DNA of 64,000 bases from Pseudomonadota bacterium (lineage in GTDB: Bacteria; Pseudomonadota; Alphaproteobacteria; Caulobacterales; Caulobacteraceae), in contig JAIUNU010000004.1 of NCBI GenBank assembly GCA_020161365.1, positions 1-64,000 of the forward strand, written 5' to 3'. Position numbers and translations under genes: made by a program. Below are positions 33,317 to 41,888 of the stretch, one piece after another (position 1 is the first letter of the stretch; every line of letters starts with the position of its first letter). The notes beneath the pieces were generated by a model, which did no database searches, was not told the DNA's origin, and worked only from the letters and a program-made list of their open reading frames with translations.

Positions 33317-34090
33317 ATGACCGCCGACATGCACTTCGACGCCGAGACCGTCACCCATCGTGGCGGCCTCTCGAAGCTGCGCTCGCTGACCAAGGTCAAT
33401 CCGCGCCTAGCGCCGAACCTGGCCAAGACCATGCTGGGCGGTCCGCGCGACCATGCCGTGGTCGAGGCCTTCAACAGCCACGCCGCCGACAAGGGCTTCG
33501 AGTTCACCTCGACCTGGGCCAGCAACAACATCCCGTTCGTGACGCCGCTGCTGCGCGACTTCGCGGCCAAGCGGCCGGTGGGCGAGACCATTCGATACAT
33601 GGAGATCGGCGCCTATGAGGGCCGCAACCTGGCCTTCATGGACTGGCTGCTGCCCGATCGCCTCGCGGTCACAGTCATCGATCCGTGGTTCGACGAGGCG
33701 CTGAACCCCGAAGAAAAGTATCACGCCGTCGAGCCGCGCTTCCGCCGCAACATGGACAAGTGCGGCTTCAGGAGTCTGACGACGCATAAGGGCTTCTCGA
33801 CCTATGTCCTGCCGCAGATGCTGGAGCGGGGCGAGCAATTCGACCTGATCTATGTTGACGGCAGCCACACGGCGTTGGCGGTTCTGATCGACCTATGCTT
33901 CTGCGCCAGCCTGCTTAGCGTGGGCGGCATGATGGTTCTGGACGACTACTGGCACGACATCAGCGAAATCGGCGGGCCCGGCGTGAAACAGGCCGTCGAC
34001 CAGTTCCACGCGGCCTTCGGCCGCTACTTCGAGATCGCCGCCGTTTACCGGCAGGTGGCGCTGGTGAAGACCGCCGAGATCCCACGCTAA
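33317..34090 (+). CDS. Class I SAM-dependent methyltransferase
   Basis: A 257-residue methyltransferase-fold protein of the Methyltransf_24 type. The SAM motif I is YMEIGAYEGRNLAFMDWLL and the acidic end of strand 2 is VTVIDPWFD; FDLIYVDGSHTALAVLIDL and MMVLDDYWHD give motifs IV and V. Start ATG 33317 follows GGAGGAG (33302-33308); the longer frame from 33275 has no such site. The acceptor is unknown; similar proteins act on sugars or small molecules. It follows the Rieske gene by 57 bp in the same direction. Confidence 0.8.
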   Translation: MTADMHFDAETVTHRGGLSKLRSLTKVNPRLAPNLAKTMLGGPRDHAVVEAFNSHAADKGFEFTSTWASNNIPFVTPLLRDFAAKRPVGETIRYMEIGAYEGRNLAFMDWLLPDRLAVTVIDPWFDEALNPEEKYHAVEPRFRRNMDKCGFRSLTTHKGFSTYVLPQMLERGEQFDLIYVDGSHTALAVLIDLCFCASLLSVGGMMVLDDYWHDISEIGGPGVKQAVDQFHAAFGRYFEIAAVYRQVALVKTAEIPR

Positions 34091-34231
34091 GCGCGCGTCA
34101 CGCAGAATCCCAGCATAACAGCGGTATCGAACTGCGACGTTATGCCACTGTGGCGAGCGCCTGATGGTTAAGGCTCGTTAGAAGGGTCCCCGTCATCATT
34201 TCCCCGATTTGGACTTCCGGGAGATGACGGC

Positions 34232-36028
34232 ATGGCGTCCTTGGGTCAGAAGGTTATGGGGGCGGCCGGTGGCGCGGCGCTGCTTTGCGCCGCTACGGCC
34301 GGCGCGGGTTTGTGGGTGGCCCTGAGCCTGGACTCCGCCCTGACCCGCGCGGAAGCCTCCGCCAAGATCCTTCGCCTGCACATGCACGCTGATATGATGC
34401 ACGACGCGCTGCGCGCGGACGTCATGGGCGCGATCATGTCCAGCGACCCTGCGCTTGGCGTCGACCTCAAGGCCGTGCGGGCGGACCTGGCTGAACACAC
34501 CCAGGCCTTCCGAGATGATATCGCCCAGAGCGGCAAGCTGGCCGAAGACCCGCGGACCAAGAGCGCCCTGCAAGCGGTCGAGGCGCCGCTCAACGCCTAT
34601 ATCGCGGCCGCGGAGCAGATCGTCGGCGCCGCGGACTCCGACCCCGTAGGCGCGCACGCCAAGCTGGCCGGATTTGGGCAACAGTTCTCGGCGCTCGAGG
34701 ACAAGATGGAGGCCGCCTCGACCGAGATCGAGGCGGCGGCCTCGCACGACGCGGAGGCCGCCAAGTCACTCGGGCTTTTGGGCCAGGCGATCATGGCGGG
34801 GCTGCTCCTTCTAGCGGCCGCCTTCGCGGCGTTGCTGATGTTCGCCGCCCGCCGAGGCCTCGTGACGCCGCTCACCGAGATCACGCACTGCCTGCGCCGG
34901 CTGGCCGCCGGGGATCTCGACGTGGTCCTTCCGAAGAAGCGAAGCCAGGATGAAATCGGTCAGATGAGCGACGCCCTGCGCAGCTTCCACGACACGGTGG
35001 AGGCGCGCCGCAAGGAGCTGGAGGCCGCCGACGTCCGCGACGCGCTCGAGATCGAGCGCCGCGAAAGCGAACGCCGCCGGGCGGAAGCCGAGGCCACGCA
35101 AAAAGCCGTGGTCGAGAGCCTGGCCCAAGCGCTTGGCCACATGTCCAATGGCGACCTCAGCCACCGGATTGAGCGCCCCTTCCCCGCCGGCTACGAGGCG
35201 CTGCGTGTCGACTTCAACGCCGCGGTGGAGAAACTGTCGGGCGTGATCGCCGCCTCGATCGACGCGACCAGGGCCATTCATGGGGGCGCGGCGGAGATTT
35301 CCGAAGCTGCGGACGACCTGGCCCTGCGCACCGAGCGTCAGGCCGCCAGCCTTGAAGAGGCGGTGGCCGCGCTGGATCAGATCACTAGCACCGTGCGCCA
35401 GACCGCCGAGGGCGCGGCCCGCGCCCGCCAGGTGGTGGAACGCGCCCGTCGCGCCGCCGACGCTTCGGGGTCCGTGGTCGGCCAGGCCGTCGAGGCGATG
35501 GGCGCTATCGAGAAGTCCTCAAGCCAGATCGGCCAGATTATTGGCGTCATCGACGAGATCGCCTTCCAGACGAACCTCCTGGCGCTCAACGCCGGGGTCG
35601 AGGCCGCGCGGGCGGGCGAGGCAGGTCGAGGCTTCGCCGTGGTGGCCCAGGAAGTGCGGGCCCTGGCCCAACGCTCCGCCGACGCGGCCAAGGAAATCAA
35701 GACCTTGATCAGCGCCAGCACGAGCGAAGTCGGCCAGGGCGTCGAGTTCGTCGGCCGCACAGGCGAGGCCCTGCGCGCGATCGCTCAAGAGGTCGACGAG
35801 ATCGACGATCTGGTGGGCGCCATGGCCGCCTCGACGACCGAGCAGGCGCGCGGTCTCACCGAGATCAACGCCACCATGAACCAGATGGACCAGGTGACGC
35901 AGCAGAACGCCGCCATGGTCGAGGAAACCACCGCCGCCAGCCATTCCCTGGCCCAGGAGGCCACGCGTCTGGCCCAGCGGATGGGCGAGATACGAATCGG
36001 GCGGGAGGCCACGCGGGCGGCCGCCTAG
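34232..36028 (+). CDS. Methyl-accepting chemotaxis protein
   Basis: A 598-residue chemoreceptor. Two transmembrane segments (about residues 9-30 and 188-208) flank a short helical periplasmic domain of about 155 residues. A HAMP linker follows (RRGLVTPLTEITHCLRRLAAGD), then a second HAMP-like segment (ALGHMSNGDLSHRIERPF), and the signalling coiled coil with the hairpin tip EIAFQTNLLALNAGVEAARAGEA-type block (about residues 447-470) and its methylation helices. No terminal NWETF-like CheR tether is present. CheA/W genes are not in the window. GGGAG precedes the ATG. The ligand is unknown. Confidence 0.93.
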   Translation: MASLGQKVMGAAGGAALLCAATAGAGLWVALSLDSALTRAEASAKILRLHMHADMMHDALRADVMGAIMSSDPALGVDLKAVRADLAEHTQAFRDDIAQSGKLAEDPRTKSALQAVEAPLNAYIAAAEQIVGAADSDPVGAHAKLAGFGQQFSALEDKMEAASTEIEAAASHDAEAAKSLGLLGQAIMAGLLLLAAAFAALLMFAARRGLVTPLTEITHCLRRLAAGDLDVVLPKKRSQDEIGQMSDALRSFHDTVEARRKELEAADVRDALEIERRESERRRAEAEATQKAVVESLAQALGHMSNGDLSHRIERPFPAGYEALRVDFNAAVEKLSGVIAASIDATRAIHGGAAEISEAADDLALRTERQAASLEEAVAALDQITSTVRQTAEGAARARQVVERARRAADASGSVVGQAVEAMGAIEKSSSQIGQIIGVIDEIAFQTNLLALNAGVEAARAGEAGRGFAVVAQEVRALAQRSADAAKEIKTLISASTSEVGQGVEFVGRTGEALRAIAQEVDEIDDLVGAMAASTTEQARGLTEINATMNQMDQVTQQNAAMVEETTAASHSLAQEATRLAQRMGEIRIGREATRAAA

Positions 36029-36041
36029 ACGCGCGCGAGAA

Positions 36042-36070
36042 GAGCCCGCCGATGAAGGCCGCGCGGGCTC
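36042..36070 (+). terminator. Hairpin after the chemoreceptor gene
   Basis: GAGCCCGC (36042-36049) pairs with GCGGGCTC (36063-36070), 14 bp past the stop. No T-run follows, so it may be a weak terminator or stabilising hairpin before the murJ gene. Confidence 0.45.
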
Positions 36071-36115
36071 AGAGCAGCCCTTGACGCCTGTTCGTCGAGC
36101 GCCCAGAAGCCGGGC

Positions 36116-37744
36116 GTGACCGACACCGCGCCCCCCGCTTCCGCTCAAGAAACGCCGCCCAAGAAGGGCGGTCTTTTCCGGTCCTCGGTGATCTATTCGG
36201 GACTGACATTGGTCAGTCGGTTCATGGGCTTCTTCCGGGACCTGGCGGTCTCGTACCGGATGGGCGCCAGCGCCACGCCGGCGGCCGACGCCTACAACAC
36301 CGCCCTGGCCTTCCCGAACCTGTTCCGTCGCTTCTTCGCCGAAGGGGCGTTCGCCGCCGCCTTCGTGCCCGCCTACGCCAAGTCGTTGCAGCGTGACGGC
36401 GAGGAGAAGGCCGACATCCTGGCCGCCGACGCCATGGCCACCCTGGCGGCCTCGACCATCATCATCACCGTCATCTGCCAGTTGGCCATGCCCTGGCTGA
36501 TGATGCTGATCAGCCCGGGATTCGGCTGGGGCACCGACAAGTACAAGCTGGCGGTGCTGCTGACCCAGATCACCATGCCCTACCTGCCGTGCATGGCGAT
36601 CGTCGCGCACCTGTCGGGCGTGCTGAACGCGCGGGACCACTTCATCCTGTCGGCCGGAGCGCCGATCCTGCTGAACATCGCCACCCTGATCTTCATCCTG
36701 CCGCAGACCACCGCCGTCGGCGCGGCCCAGTGGGGGTCGGTCGGCGTAATCGTCGCGGGCGTGGCCCAGGCGGCGCTGCTGGTGTGGGGCGTTAACAAGT
36801 CGGGCGCCAAGGTCCACTGGCGGCTGCCGCGCCTGACGCCCGAGGTGCGCGAGCTGATCGGCAAGGCCATTCCCGGCGCCCTGGCGGCCAGCGCCACCCA
36901 GGTCAACATCTTCATCTCCAGCAACCTGGCCAGCCATGTGCCCGGCGGCCGGACCTGGCTGGCCACCGCCGACCGCCTTTACCAACTGCCGCTGGGCCTG
37001 GTGGGCGTGGCCATCGGCGTCGCCCTGCTGCCGCGCCTGTCGCGCGCGGTGCAGTCCGGCGACGGCGACGACGCCCAGACCGCCATGGACCAGGCCATGA
37101 CCCTGGCCATGGCCTTCACCCTGCCCGCCGCCGCCGCCCTGGTGGCCATGCCCGGCTTCCTCTCGGACGGCCTCTACACGCGCGGCCAGTTTACCGCCTA
37201 TGACGCCAGCCAGACGGCGGCGGCGCTGTTCTTCTATGGCCTGGGCACGCCCGCCTTCGTCCTGCAGCAGCTCTATTCGCGGGCGTTCTTCGCCCGAGGC
37301 GACACCAAGAGCCCGATGCGCTTTGCGCTGATCTCGGTGGCGGTGAACATCGCGCTGGGCTTCCTGTTCTTCCGGCTGTTTGGCGTGAAAGGCATCGCCG
37401 CCGCGACGGCCGTGGCCTCCTGGATCAACGTCGCCCAGATGGCGTTCGGCCTCTGGCGGCAGGGGCACTACAATCCAACCCTCGAAACCTGGTCGCGCCT
37501 GGCGCGGATCCTGCTGGCGAGCCTGGGCATGGGCCTTCTGCTGGCCGCCGCCGCCCACTGGCGCGAGGCGATCGAGGCGCCGTTGCGGGCCATGGGCCTG
37601 ACCGGCCACGCCCTCGGCGCCAAGGAGGCCGCCCTGGCCCTGACCTGCCTGGCCGCCCTGGCCGTCTATCCGCCGCTGCTGTTCCTGTTCGGCGGGGTCA
37701 AGCCGTCCGAGGTCAAGGCCGCGCTTCGCCGGGGCAAGGCTTGA
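36116..37744 (+). CDS. murJ: Lipid II flippase MurJ
   Basis: An integral membrane protein of the MATE/MVF family that flips lipid II across the inner membrane for peptidoglycan synthesis. The 542 residues contain about 14 hydrophobic segments, with VIYSGLTLVSRFMGFFRD at the N-terminus, the conserved FRRFFAEGAFAAAFVPAYA block and LQQLYSRAFFARGDTKSP later, all MurJ hallmarks. Start is GTG 36116, with a short Pro-rich cytosolic tail before TM1. It lies 87 bp after the chemoreceptor. It is followed by 271 bp that hold two different palindromic repeats and then trpS. Confidence 0.95.
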   Translation: MTDTAPPASAQETPPKKGGLFRSSVIYSGLTLVSRFMGFFRDLAVSYRMGASATPAADAYNTALAFPNLFRRFFAEGAFAAAFVPAYAKSLQRDGEEKADILAADAMATLAASTIIITVICQLAMPWLMMLISPGFGWGTDKYKLAVLLTQITMPYLPCMAIVAHLSGVLNARDHFILSAGAPILLNIATLIFILPQTTAVGAAQWGSVGVIVAGVAQAALLVWGVNKSGAKVHWRLPRLTPEVRELIGKAIPGALAASATQVNIFISSNLASHVPGGRTWLATADRLYQLPLGLVGVAIGVALLPRLSRAVQSGDGDDAQTAMDQAMTLAMAFTLPAAAALVAMPGFLSDGLYTRGQFTAYDASQTAAALFFYGLGTPAFVLQQLYSRAFFARGDTKSPMRFALISVAVNIALGFLFFRLFGVKGIAAATAVASWINVAQMAFGLWRQGHYNPTLETWSRLARILLASLGMGLLLAAAAHWREAIEAPLRAMGLTGHALGAKEAALALTCLAALAVYPPLLFLFGGVKPSEVKAALRRGKA

Positions 37745-37865
37745 TCCGTGGGAACGGGGAGGCTAACCAGCAGGACATGGCTCCGATCGGTCTCCATACG
37801 CCGCGATGGCGCGGCTCCCGCTGATTTTGATCCGCGCGTCTCGACGCGTTGCGCGTCCGCGCGCC

Positions 37866-37915
37866 AGAGCCTTTTCCCTTCGAATGGAGTCATTCGAAGG
37901 GAGCAAAAAGGCTCT
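37866..37915. repeat. Palindromic repeat, family B copy 1 (with GAGTC)
   Basis: AGAGCCTTTT (37866-37875) with AAAAGGCTCT (37906-37915) and CCCTTCGAATG (37876-37886) with CATTCGAAGGG (37891-37901) form a long stem with a four-base AGCA bulge. The loop region contains GAGTC (37887-37891), a GANTC site methylated by CcrM in alphaproteobacteria. Intergenic repeats linked to methylation sites have been described in Caulobacter; this looks like such an element. Confidence 0.8.
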
Positions 37916-37927
37916 ACCTCAAACATT

Positions 37928-37978
37928 TAGAGCGTGATGGCCGCCGAAACCGCTCACACTTTCGGTTATCACGCTCTA
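37928..37978. repeat. Palindromic repeat, family A copy 3
   Basis: TAGAGCGTGAT (37928-37938) pairs with ATCACGCTCTA (37968-37978) around the inner CCGAAA-CCGCTCACAC-TTTCGG core, related to the copies at 2034 and 11066. It lies 12 bp after the family B element and 37 bp before trpS, so it may be in the 5' leader of trpS. Confidence 0.8.
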
Positions 37979-38015
37979 GCCATTTTCATCGCATTCGACA
38001 GCAAGGCTTAGAGCC

Positions 38016-39050
38016 ATGACCGACCAAGCTCCCGTCACCTATGCGGGTCCGCCCCGCGTGCTTTCCGGCGTCCAGCCCTCCGGCGCCTTGCACCTGGGCA
38101 ACTATCTCGGCGCGCTGGTGAAGTTCACCCGCCTGCAGCACGAGATCGACACCTTCATCTTCGTCGCCGACCTGCACGCCATCACCGTCTGGCAGGACCC
38201 GGCGGCCCTGGCCCAGCAGACCCGCGAGATCGCTGCGGCCTACATCGCCTCGGGCCTGGATCCCGACAAGGCGACGATCTTCCCGCAGTCGGCGGTGCGC
38301 GAGCACGCCGAGCTCTCGTGGATCTTCAACTGCGTCGCGCGTCTCGGCTGGCTGGACCGCATGACCCAGTTCAAGGAGAAGAGTGGCAAGCACAAGGAGC
38401 GCAGCTCGGTGGGCCTCTACACCTATCCGGTGCTGCAGGCGGCTGACATCCTGATCTACAAGGCCACCCATGTGCCGGTTGGCGAGGACCAGAAGCAGCA
38501 CCTGGAGCTGACCCGCGACATCGCCCAGAAGTTCAACCACGACTTCAATGCGCCGGGCTTCTTCCCGCTGCCCGATCCGCTGATCCAGGGCCCCGGCGCG
38601 CGGGTCATGAGCCTGCGCGACGGCTCGGCCAAGATGAGCAAGTCGGACCCGTCCGACTATTCGCGCATCAACCTGACCGACACGGCCGACGACATCGCCG
38701 CCAAGGTCCGTAAGGCCCGCACCGATCCGGAACCGCTGCCGGAGACGGTCGAGGAACTGGCGACCCGCGCCGAAGCCGACAACCTGGTGGGCATCTTCGC
38801 GGCGCTGGCCGGCAAGACCAAGGCCGAGGTCCTGGCCGAGTACGCCGGCAAGGGCTTTGGGACCTTCAAGCCGGCCCTGGCCGAGCTGGCGGTCGAGAGC
38901 CTGGCGCCGGTCGGCGAGCGGATGCGCGGCCTGCTGGGCGATCCGGCGGTGCTGGACGCCATCCTGGCCAAGGGCGCCGAAAAGGCCCGCGAGGCCGCCG
39001 CGCCGACCCTGGCCGAGGTCAAGAAGCTGGTCGGCTTCTGGGGGGCGTAA
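38016..39050 (+). CDS. trpS: Tryptophanyl-tRNA synthetase
   Basis: Charges tRNA-Trp with tryptophan. A class I synthetase of 344 residues with the HIGH-like [17 protein letters not shown] (about residue 19), the KMSKS signature [14 protein letters not shown] (about residue 205), and [20 protein letters not shown] for tryptophan binding. Length is normal. The 5' leader contains two palindromic repeats and no obvious trp-type attenuator peptide. A REP-like composite repeat follows the stop. Confidence 0.97.
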   Translation: MTDQAPVTYAGPPRVLSGVQPSGALHLGNYLGALVKFTRLQHEIDTFIFVADLHAITVWQDPAALAQQTREIAAAYIASGLDPDKATIFPQSAVREHAELSWIFNCVARLGWLDRMTQFKEKSGKHKERSSVGLYTYPVLQAADILIYKATHVPVGEDQKQHLELTRDIAQKFNHDFNAPGFFPLPDPLIQGPGARVMSLRDGSAKMSKSDPSDYSRINLTDTADDIAAKVRKARTDPEPLPETVEELATRAEADNLVGIFAALAGKTKAEVLAEYAGKGFGTFKPALAELAVESLAPVGERMRGLLGDPAVLDAILAKGAEKAREAAAPTLAEVKKLVGFWGA

Positions 39051-39076
39051 GCCAGCCAGCTCTAAAGCCAAACCCG

Positions 39077-39181
39077 TGTCATCCCGGAAGCCTCGGAGAG
39101 GCTATCCGGGACCCAGGGGTCGGCGCACTGCGGTTACCCTGGGTCCCGGCTCGGCGCGCTTCGCGCTGGGCCGGGATGACA
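39077..39181. repeat. Composite GTCAT-type palindrome (REP-like)
   Basis: The outer arms TGTCATCCCGG (39077-39087) and CCGGGATGACA (39171-39181) enclose a second palindrome CCGGGACCCAGGG / CCCTGGGTCCCGG and two small hairpins. It fills nearly all of the gap between the convergent trpS and P450 genes. The outer motif is the same type as at 4509-4552. It could act as a two-way transcription end for both genes. Confidence 0.8.
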
Positions 39182-39185
39182 GGCT

Positions 39186-40454
39186 TTAAATGCGCTCGGG
39201 GATCCGCACCATCATCCGCTCGTACCCCTTCACGAAGGTCGAATAGACCCGCTTGGGCTCTTCCAGCACCTCGATCTTCGGGAAGCGCTTGAGGATTTCT
39301 TCCCAGACGATCCGCAGCTGCATCTCGGCCAGACGGTTGCCCACGCAGCGGTGGATGCCGAAGCCGAACGACAGGTGGCGGCGGGCGTTCGGGCGGTCGA
39401 TGATGAACTTGTCGGCGTCCTCGATCACCGTGTCGTCGCGGTTGCCCGAAACGTACCACATGACGACCTTGTCGCCCTTCTTGATCGTCTGGCCGGCCAA
39501 CTCGAAATCTTCCAGCGCCGTACGGCGCATATGAGCCAGCGGCGTCTGCCAGCGGATGATCTCCGAGACCATGTTCGGGATCAGGCTGGGATCGGCGCGC
39601 AGCTTGGCCTCTTCCTGCGGGTTCTTCGACAGGGCGTAGAGGCCGCCGGTCAGCGAGTTGCGGGTGGTGTCATTGCCGCCGACGATCAGCAGGATGACAT
39701 TGCCCAGATACTCCATCGGCGGCATGTCGCGCGTGGCTTCGCCATGGGCCAGCATCGAGATCAGGTCATTGCCCGGCTCGGTCAGGTTGACCCGCTCGTT
39801 CCAGAGGTTGGTGAAATAGGCCAGGCATTCCAGCAGCTCGGCGCGGCGCGCCTCTTCACTCTCGATAATGCCGCTCTCGGGCGAGGCGGTGGCGATGTCG
39901 GACCAGCGGGTCAGCTTGCGGCGCTCTTCCCAGGGGAAGTCGAACAGGGTGGCCAGCATCTGGGTGGTCAGCTCGATCGAGACCTTGTCGACCCAGTCGA
40001 ACGGCTCGTTGATCGGCAGGGCGTCGAGGATCCCGCAAACCCGCTCACGGATGATCCCTTCCAGGCGGCCCAGGTTCTGCGGCGAGACGATCGGGCTGAC
40101 CGTTTTGCGCTGGATGTCGTGCTTGGGCTGGTCCATGGCGATGAACATCGGCAGGACGAAGTCCTCGTCGAAGTTCCGGATCGTGATGCCGCCCAGATGC
40201 GCGTCCGACGAAAAGACCTGGTGGGTCGTGTCGACGGTCATGATGTCGTTGTAGCGCGTCACCGACCAGTACGGCCCGACCTCCTCGTCGCCCTTCGAAT
40301 AGTGGACCGGCGCCTCCTTCCGAAGGCGCTCGAAGTACGGCCACATCGCGTCGGCCTGGAACAGGGCCGGGTCGGCGACATGATAGTCTTCGAGGGGAAT
40401 GGAATAGGCCCGCGCCCGCGCGTCAGCCTTAAGGTCGATCGAACCGTCGCTCAT
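39186..40454 (-). CDS. Cytochrome P450
   Basis: A soluble bacterial P450 monooxygenase of 422 residues. The I-helix has VGGNDTTRNS, the K-helix ExxR is seen as EIIRW, and the haem loop is SFGFGIHRCVGNRLAE with axial Cys C370. The sequence style (LTRWSDIATASPES, MWYVSGNRDD) resembles CYP108-like terpene or fatty-acid hydroxylases, but the substrate is not assigned. Start ATG 40454 follows GGGAGGAT; a longer frame to 40583 has no site and would overlap the divergent promoter. No ferredoxin or reductase gene is beside it, so electron partners must come from elsewhere. Confidence 0.93.
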   Translation of the reverse strand: MSDGSIDLKADARARAYSIPLEDYHVADPALFQADAMWPYFERLRKEAPVHYSKGDEEVGPYWSVTRYNDIMTVDTTHQVFSSDAHLGGITIRNFDEDFVLPMFIAMDQPKHDIQRKTVSPIVSPQNLGRLEGIIRERVCGILDALPINEPFDWVDKVSIELTTQMLATLFDFPWEERRKLTRWSDIATASPESGIIESEEARRAELLECLAYFTNLWNERVNLTEPGNDLISMLAHGEATRDMPPMEYLGNVILLIVGGNDTTRNSLTGGLYALSKNPQEEAKLRADPSLIPNMVSEIIRWQTPLAHMRRTALEDFELAGQTIKKGDKVVMWYVSGNRDDTVIEDADKFIIDRPNARRHLSFGFGIHRCVGNRLAEMQLRIVWEEILKRFPKIEVLEEPKRVYSTFVKGYERMMVRIPERI

Positions 40455-40575
40455 GAGATCCTCCCGCGGATCGGTGTTTTGCGACATCACGCCAGAAAAT
40501 GACGCCTGTGTCACTTTTAAAATGCACCGTGTCGGCGCCCTTGCGTCACGACGTCGCGCGGTCCATCTGGAACGG

Positions 40576-41148
40576 ATGTTCATTCAGACCGAAACCACGC
40601 CCAATCCTGAGGTCCTGAAGTTCCTGCCCGGCCGCGAAGTGCTGGGCGAAGGCGCCCGGGAGTTTCGCACCGCCGAGGAAGGCGAAGCCTCGCCGCTGGC
40701 GCGCGCCCTGTTTGAGCTGGGAGACGTGACCCGGGTGTTCTTCGGTCCCGATTTCCTGACGGTGACCAAGGGCGAAAGCGCGCAGTGGCCGCACCTGAAG
40801 GCGCCGATCCTGGCGGCGATCATGGACCACTTCACCAGCGGTCGTCCGCTGCTGCTGGATCAGAACCCCGAAGCCGGCGGCCACGACGAAGGCGACTACG
40901 ACGAGGAGACCTCGCAGATCGTCGCCGAAATCAAGGAACTGCTCGACACCCGCATCCGTCCGGCCGTGGCCCAGGACGGCGGCGACATCGTCTTCTCGCG
41001 CTTCGAGCCGCAGACCGGCGTGGTCTGGCTGCACATGCGCGGCGCCTGCTCGGGCTGCCCGTCCTCGTCGGCGACCCTGAAGTCCGGCGTCGAGAACATG
41101 CTCAAGCACTATGTCCCCGAAGTGACCCGGGTCGAGCAGACGCTCTGA
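40576..41148 (+). CDS. Nfu/NifU-like iron-sulfur scaffold protein
   Basis: A 190-residue Fe-S carrier with an N-terminal Nfu_N domain (MFIQTETTPNPEVLKFLPGR, residues 1-90) and a C-terminal NifU domain with the cluster-binding GACSGCPSSSATLKSG (Cys near residues 158 and 161). It should deliver [4Fe-4S] clusters to target enzymes such as MiaB, encoded further downstream. Start ATG 40576 is fixed by the conserved N-terminus. It is divergent from the P450 gene over 121 bp; the two may share regulation, though only by location. Confidence 0.94.
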   Translation: MFIQTETTPNPEVLKFLPGREVLGEGAREFRTAEEGEASPLARALFELGDVTRVFFGPDFLTVTKGESAQWPHLKAPILAAIMDHFTSGRPLLLDQNPEAGGHDEGDYDEETSQIVAEIKELLDTRIRPAVAQDGGDIVFSRFEPQTGVVWLHMRGACSGCPSSSATLKSGVENMLKHYVPEVTRVEQTL

Positions 41149-41216
41149 TCTTTAGAGGTTGATCCGCCACCGCAGGGCGCTACATCGTAACCACCGCAGT
41201 TACGGAAGGACTTCCT

Positions 41217-41804
41217 ATGGCCAAGCTCGACGACGAGACCCTCGCCCAACTGTTCACCGAGGCGCGCAGCCATAACGGCTGGAGTCCCGAGCCGCTTCCG
41301 GAAGCCACCCTGCGCGCGCTCTACGACCTGACCAAGTTCGGTCCGACGGCCGCCAATTCGACGCCGGCGCGCTTCTATTTCCTGACCTCGGCCGACGCCA
41401 AGGAACGCCTGGCCAAGCTGTCGTCCGGCTCGAACGGCCCAAAGATCCTGCAGGCGCCCTGCACGGTGATCGTCGGCTACGACCTCGACTTCCCTGAAAC
41501 CCTGCCCAAGCTCTTCCCGCACGCGCCCGGGGCCAAGGACTGGTTTAACGACCTGCAAGCCCGCGAATGGGGCGCTCTGCGCAACAGCTCGCTGCAAGGC
41601 GGCTACTTCATGATCGCCGCGAGGGCGCTGGGCTTGGACGTTGGTCCGATGTCGGGCTTCGATAACGCCGGCGTCGACGCCGAGTTCTTCGCGGGCACGA
41701 ACATCAAAAGCAATTTCATCGTCTCGATCGGTCACGGCACGGACGAGGGGCTGTTCCCGCGCAATCCGCGCCTGGACTTCGACGAAGCCGCCAAGATCCT
41801 CTGA
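41217..41804 (+). CDS. Nitroreductase-family malonic semialdehyde reductase (RutE-like)
   Basis: A flavin (FMN) enzyme of 195 residues in the nitroreductase superfamily, RutE/HadB subgroup: FTEARSHNGWSPEPL at the N-terminus, FGPTAANSTPARF for FMN binding and LGLDVGPMSGFDNAGVD near the end. RutE in E. coli reduces malonic semialdehyde to 3-hydroxypropionate in pyrimidine breakdown, but no other rut genes are adjacent, so a broader reductase role is possible. A good terminator follows the stop. Confidence 0.85.
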   Translation: MAKLDDETLAQLFTEARSHNGWSPEPLPEATLRALYDLTKFGPTAANSTPARFYFLTSADAKERLAKLSSGSNGPKILQAPCTVIVGYDLDFPETLPKLFPHAPGAKDWFNDLQAREWGALRNSSLQGGYFMIAARALGLDVGPMSGFDNAGVDAEFFAGTNIKSNFIVSIGHGTDEGLFPRNPRLDFDEAAKIL

Positions 41805-41813
41805 CCCGGATCG

Positions 41814-41853
41814 TTGTCGCCCGGACGGGACCCTGGCCGGGCGACAAGCGTTT
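41814..41853 (+). terminator. Intrinsic terminator after the RutE-like gene
   Basis: TTGTCGCCCGG (41814-41824) pairs with CCGGGCGACAA (41837-41847) and is followed by GCGTTTTG. The stem is 11 bp and the short T-run fits an intrinsic terminator. It precedes the lipoprotein gene by about 40 bp. Confidence 0.8.
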
Positions 41854-41888
41854 TGTGCGAGAGCCGTACATTCGCTAGAAGGGTCCCT

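Noticed and set aside
34160-34185. CtrA box upstream of the chemoreceptor
   Set aside because: GGTTAAGGCTCGTTAGA resembles TTAA-N7-TTAA, but the spacing is six and the second half is TTAG, too weak to call.
35519-37609. A 696-codon minus-strand frame opposite the chemoreceptor and murJ genes
   Set aside because: It spans two unrelated real genes and its translation is repetitive Gly/Gln/Arg/His without domain motifs.
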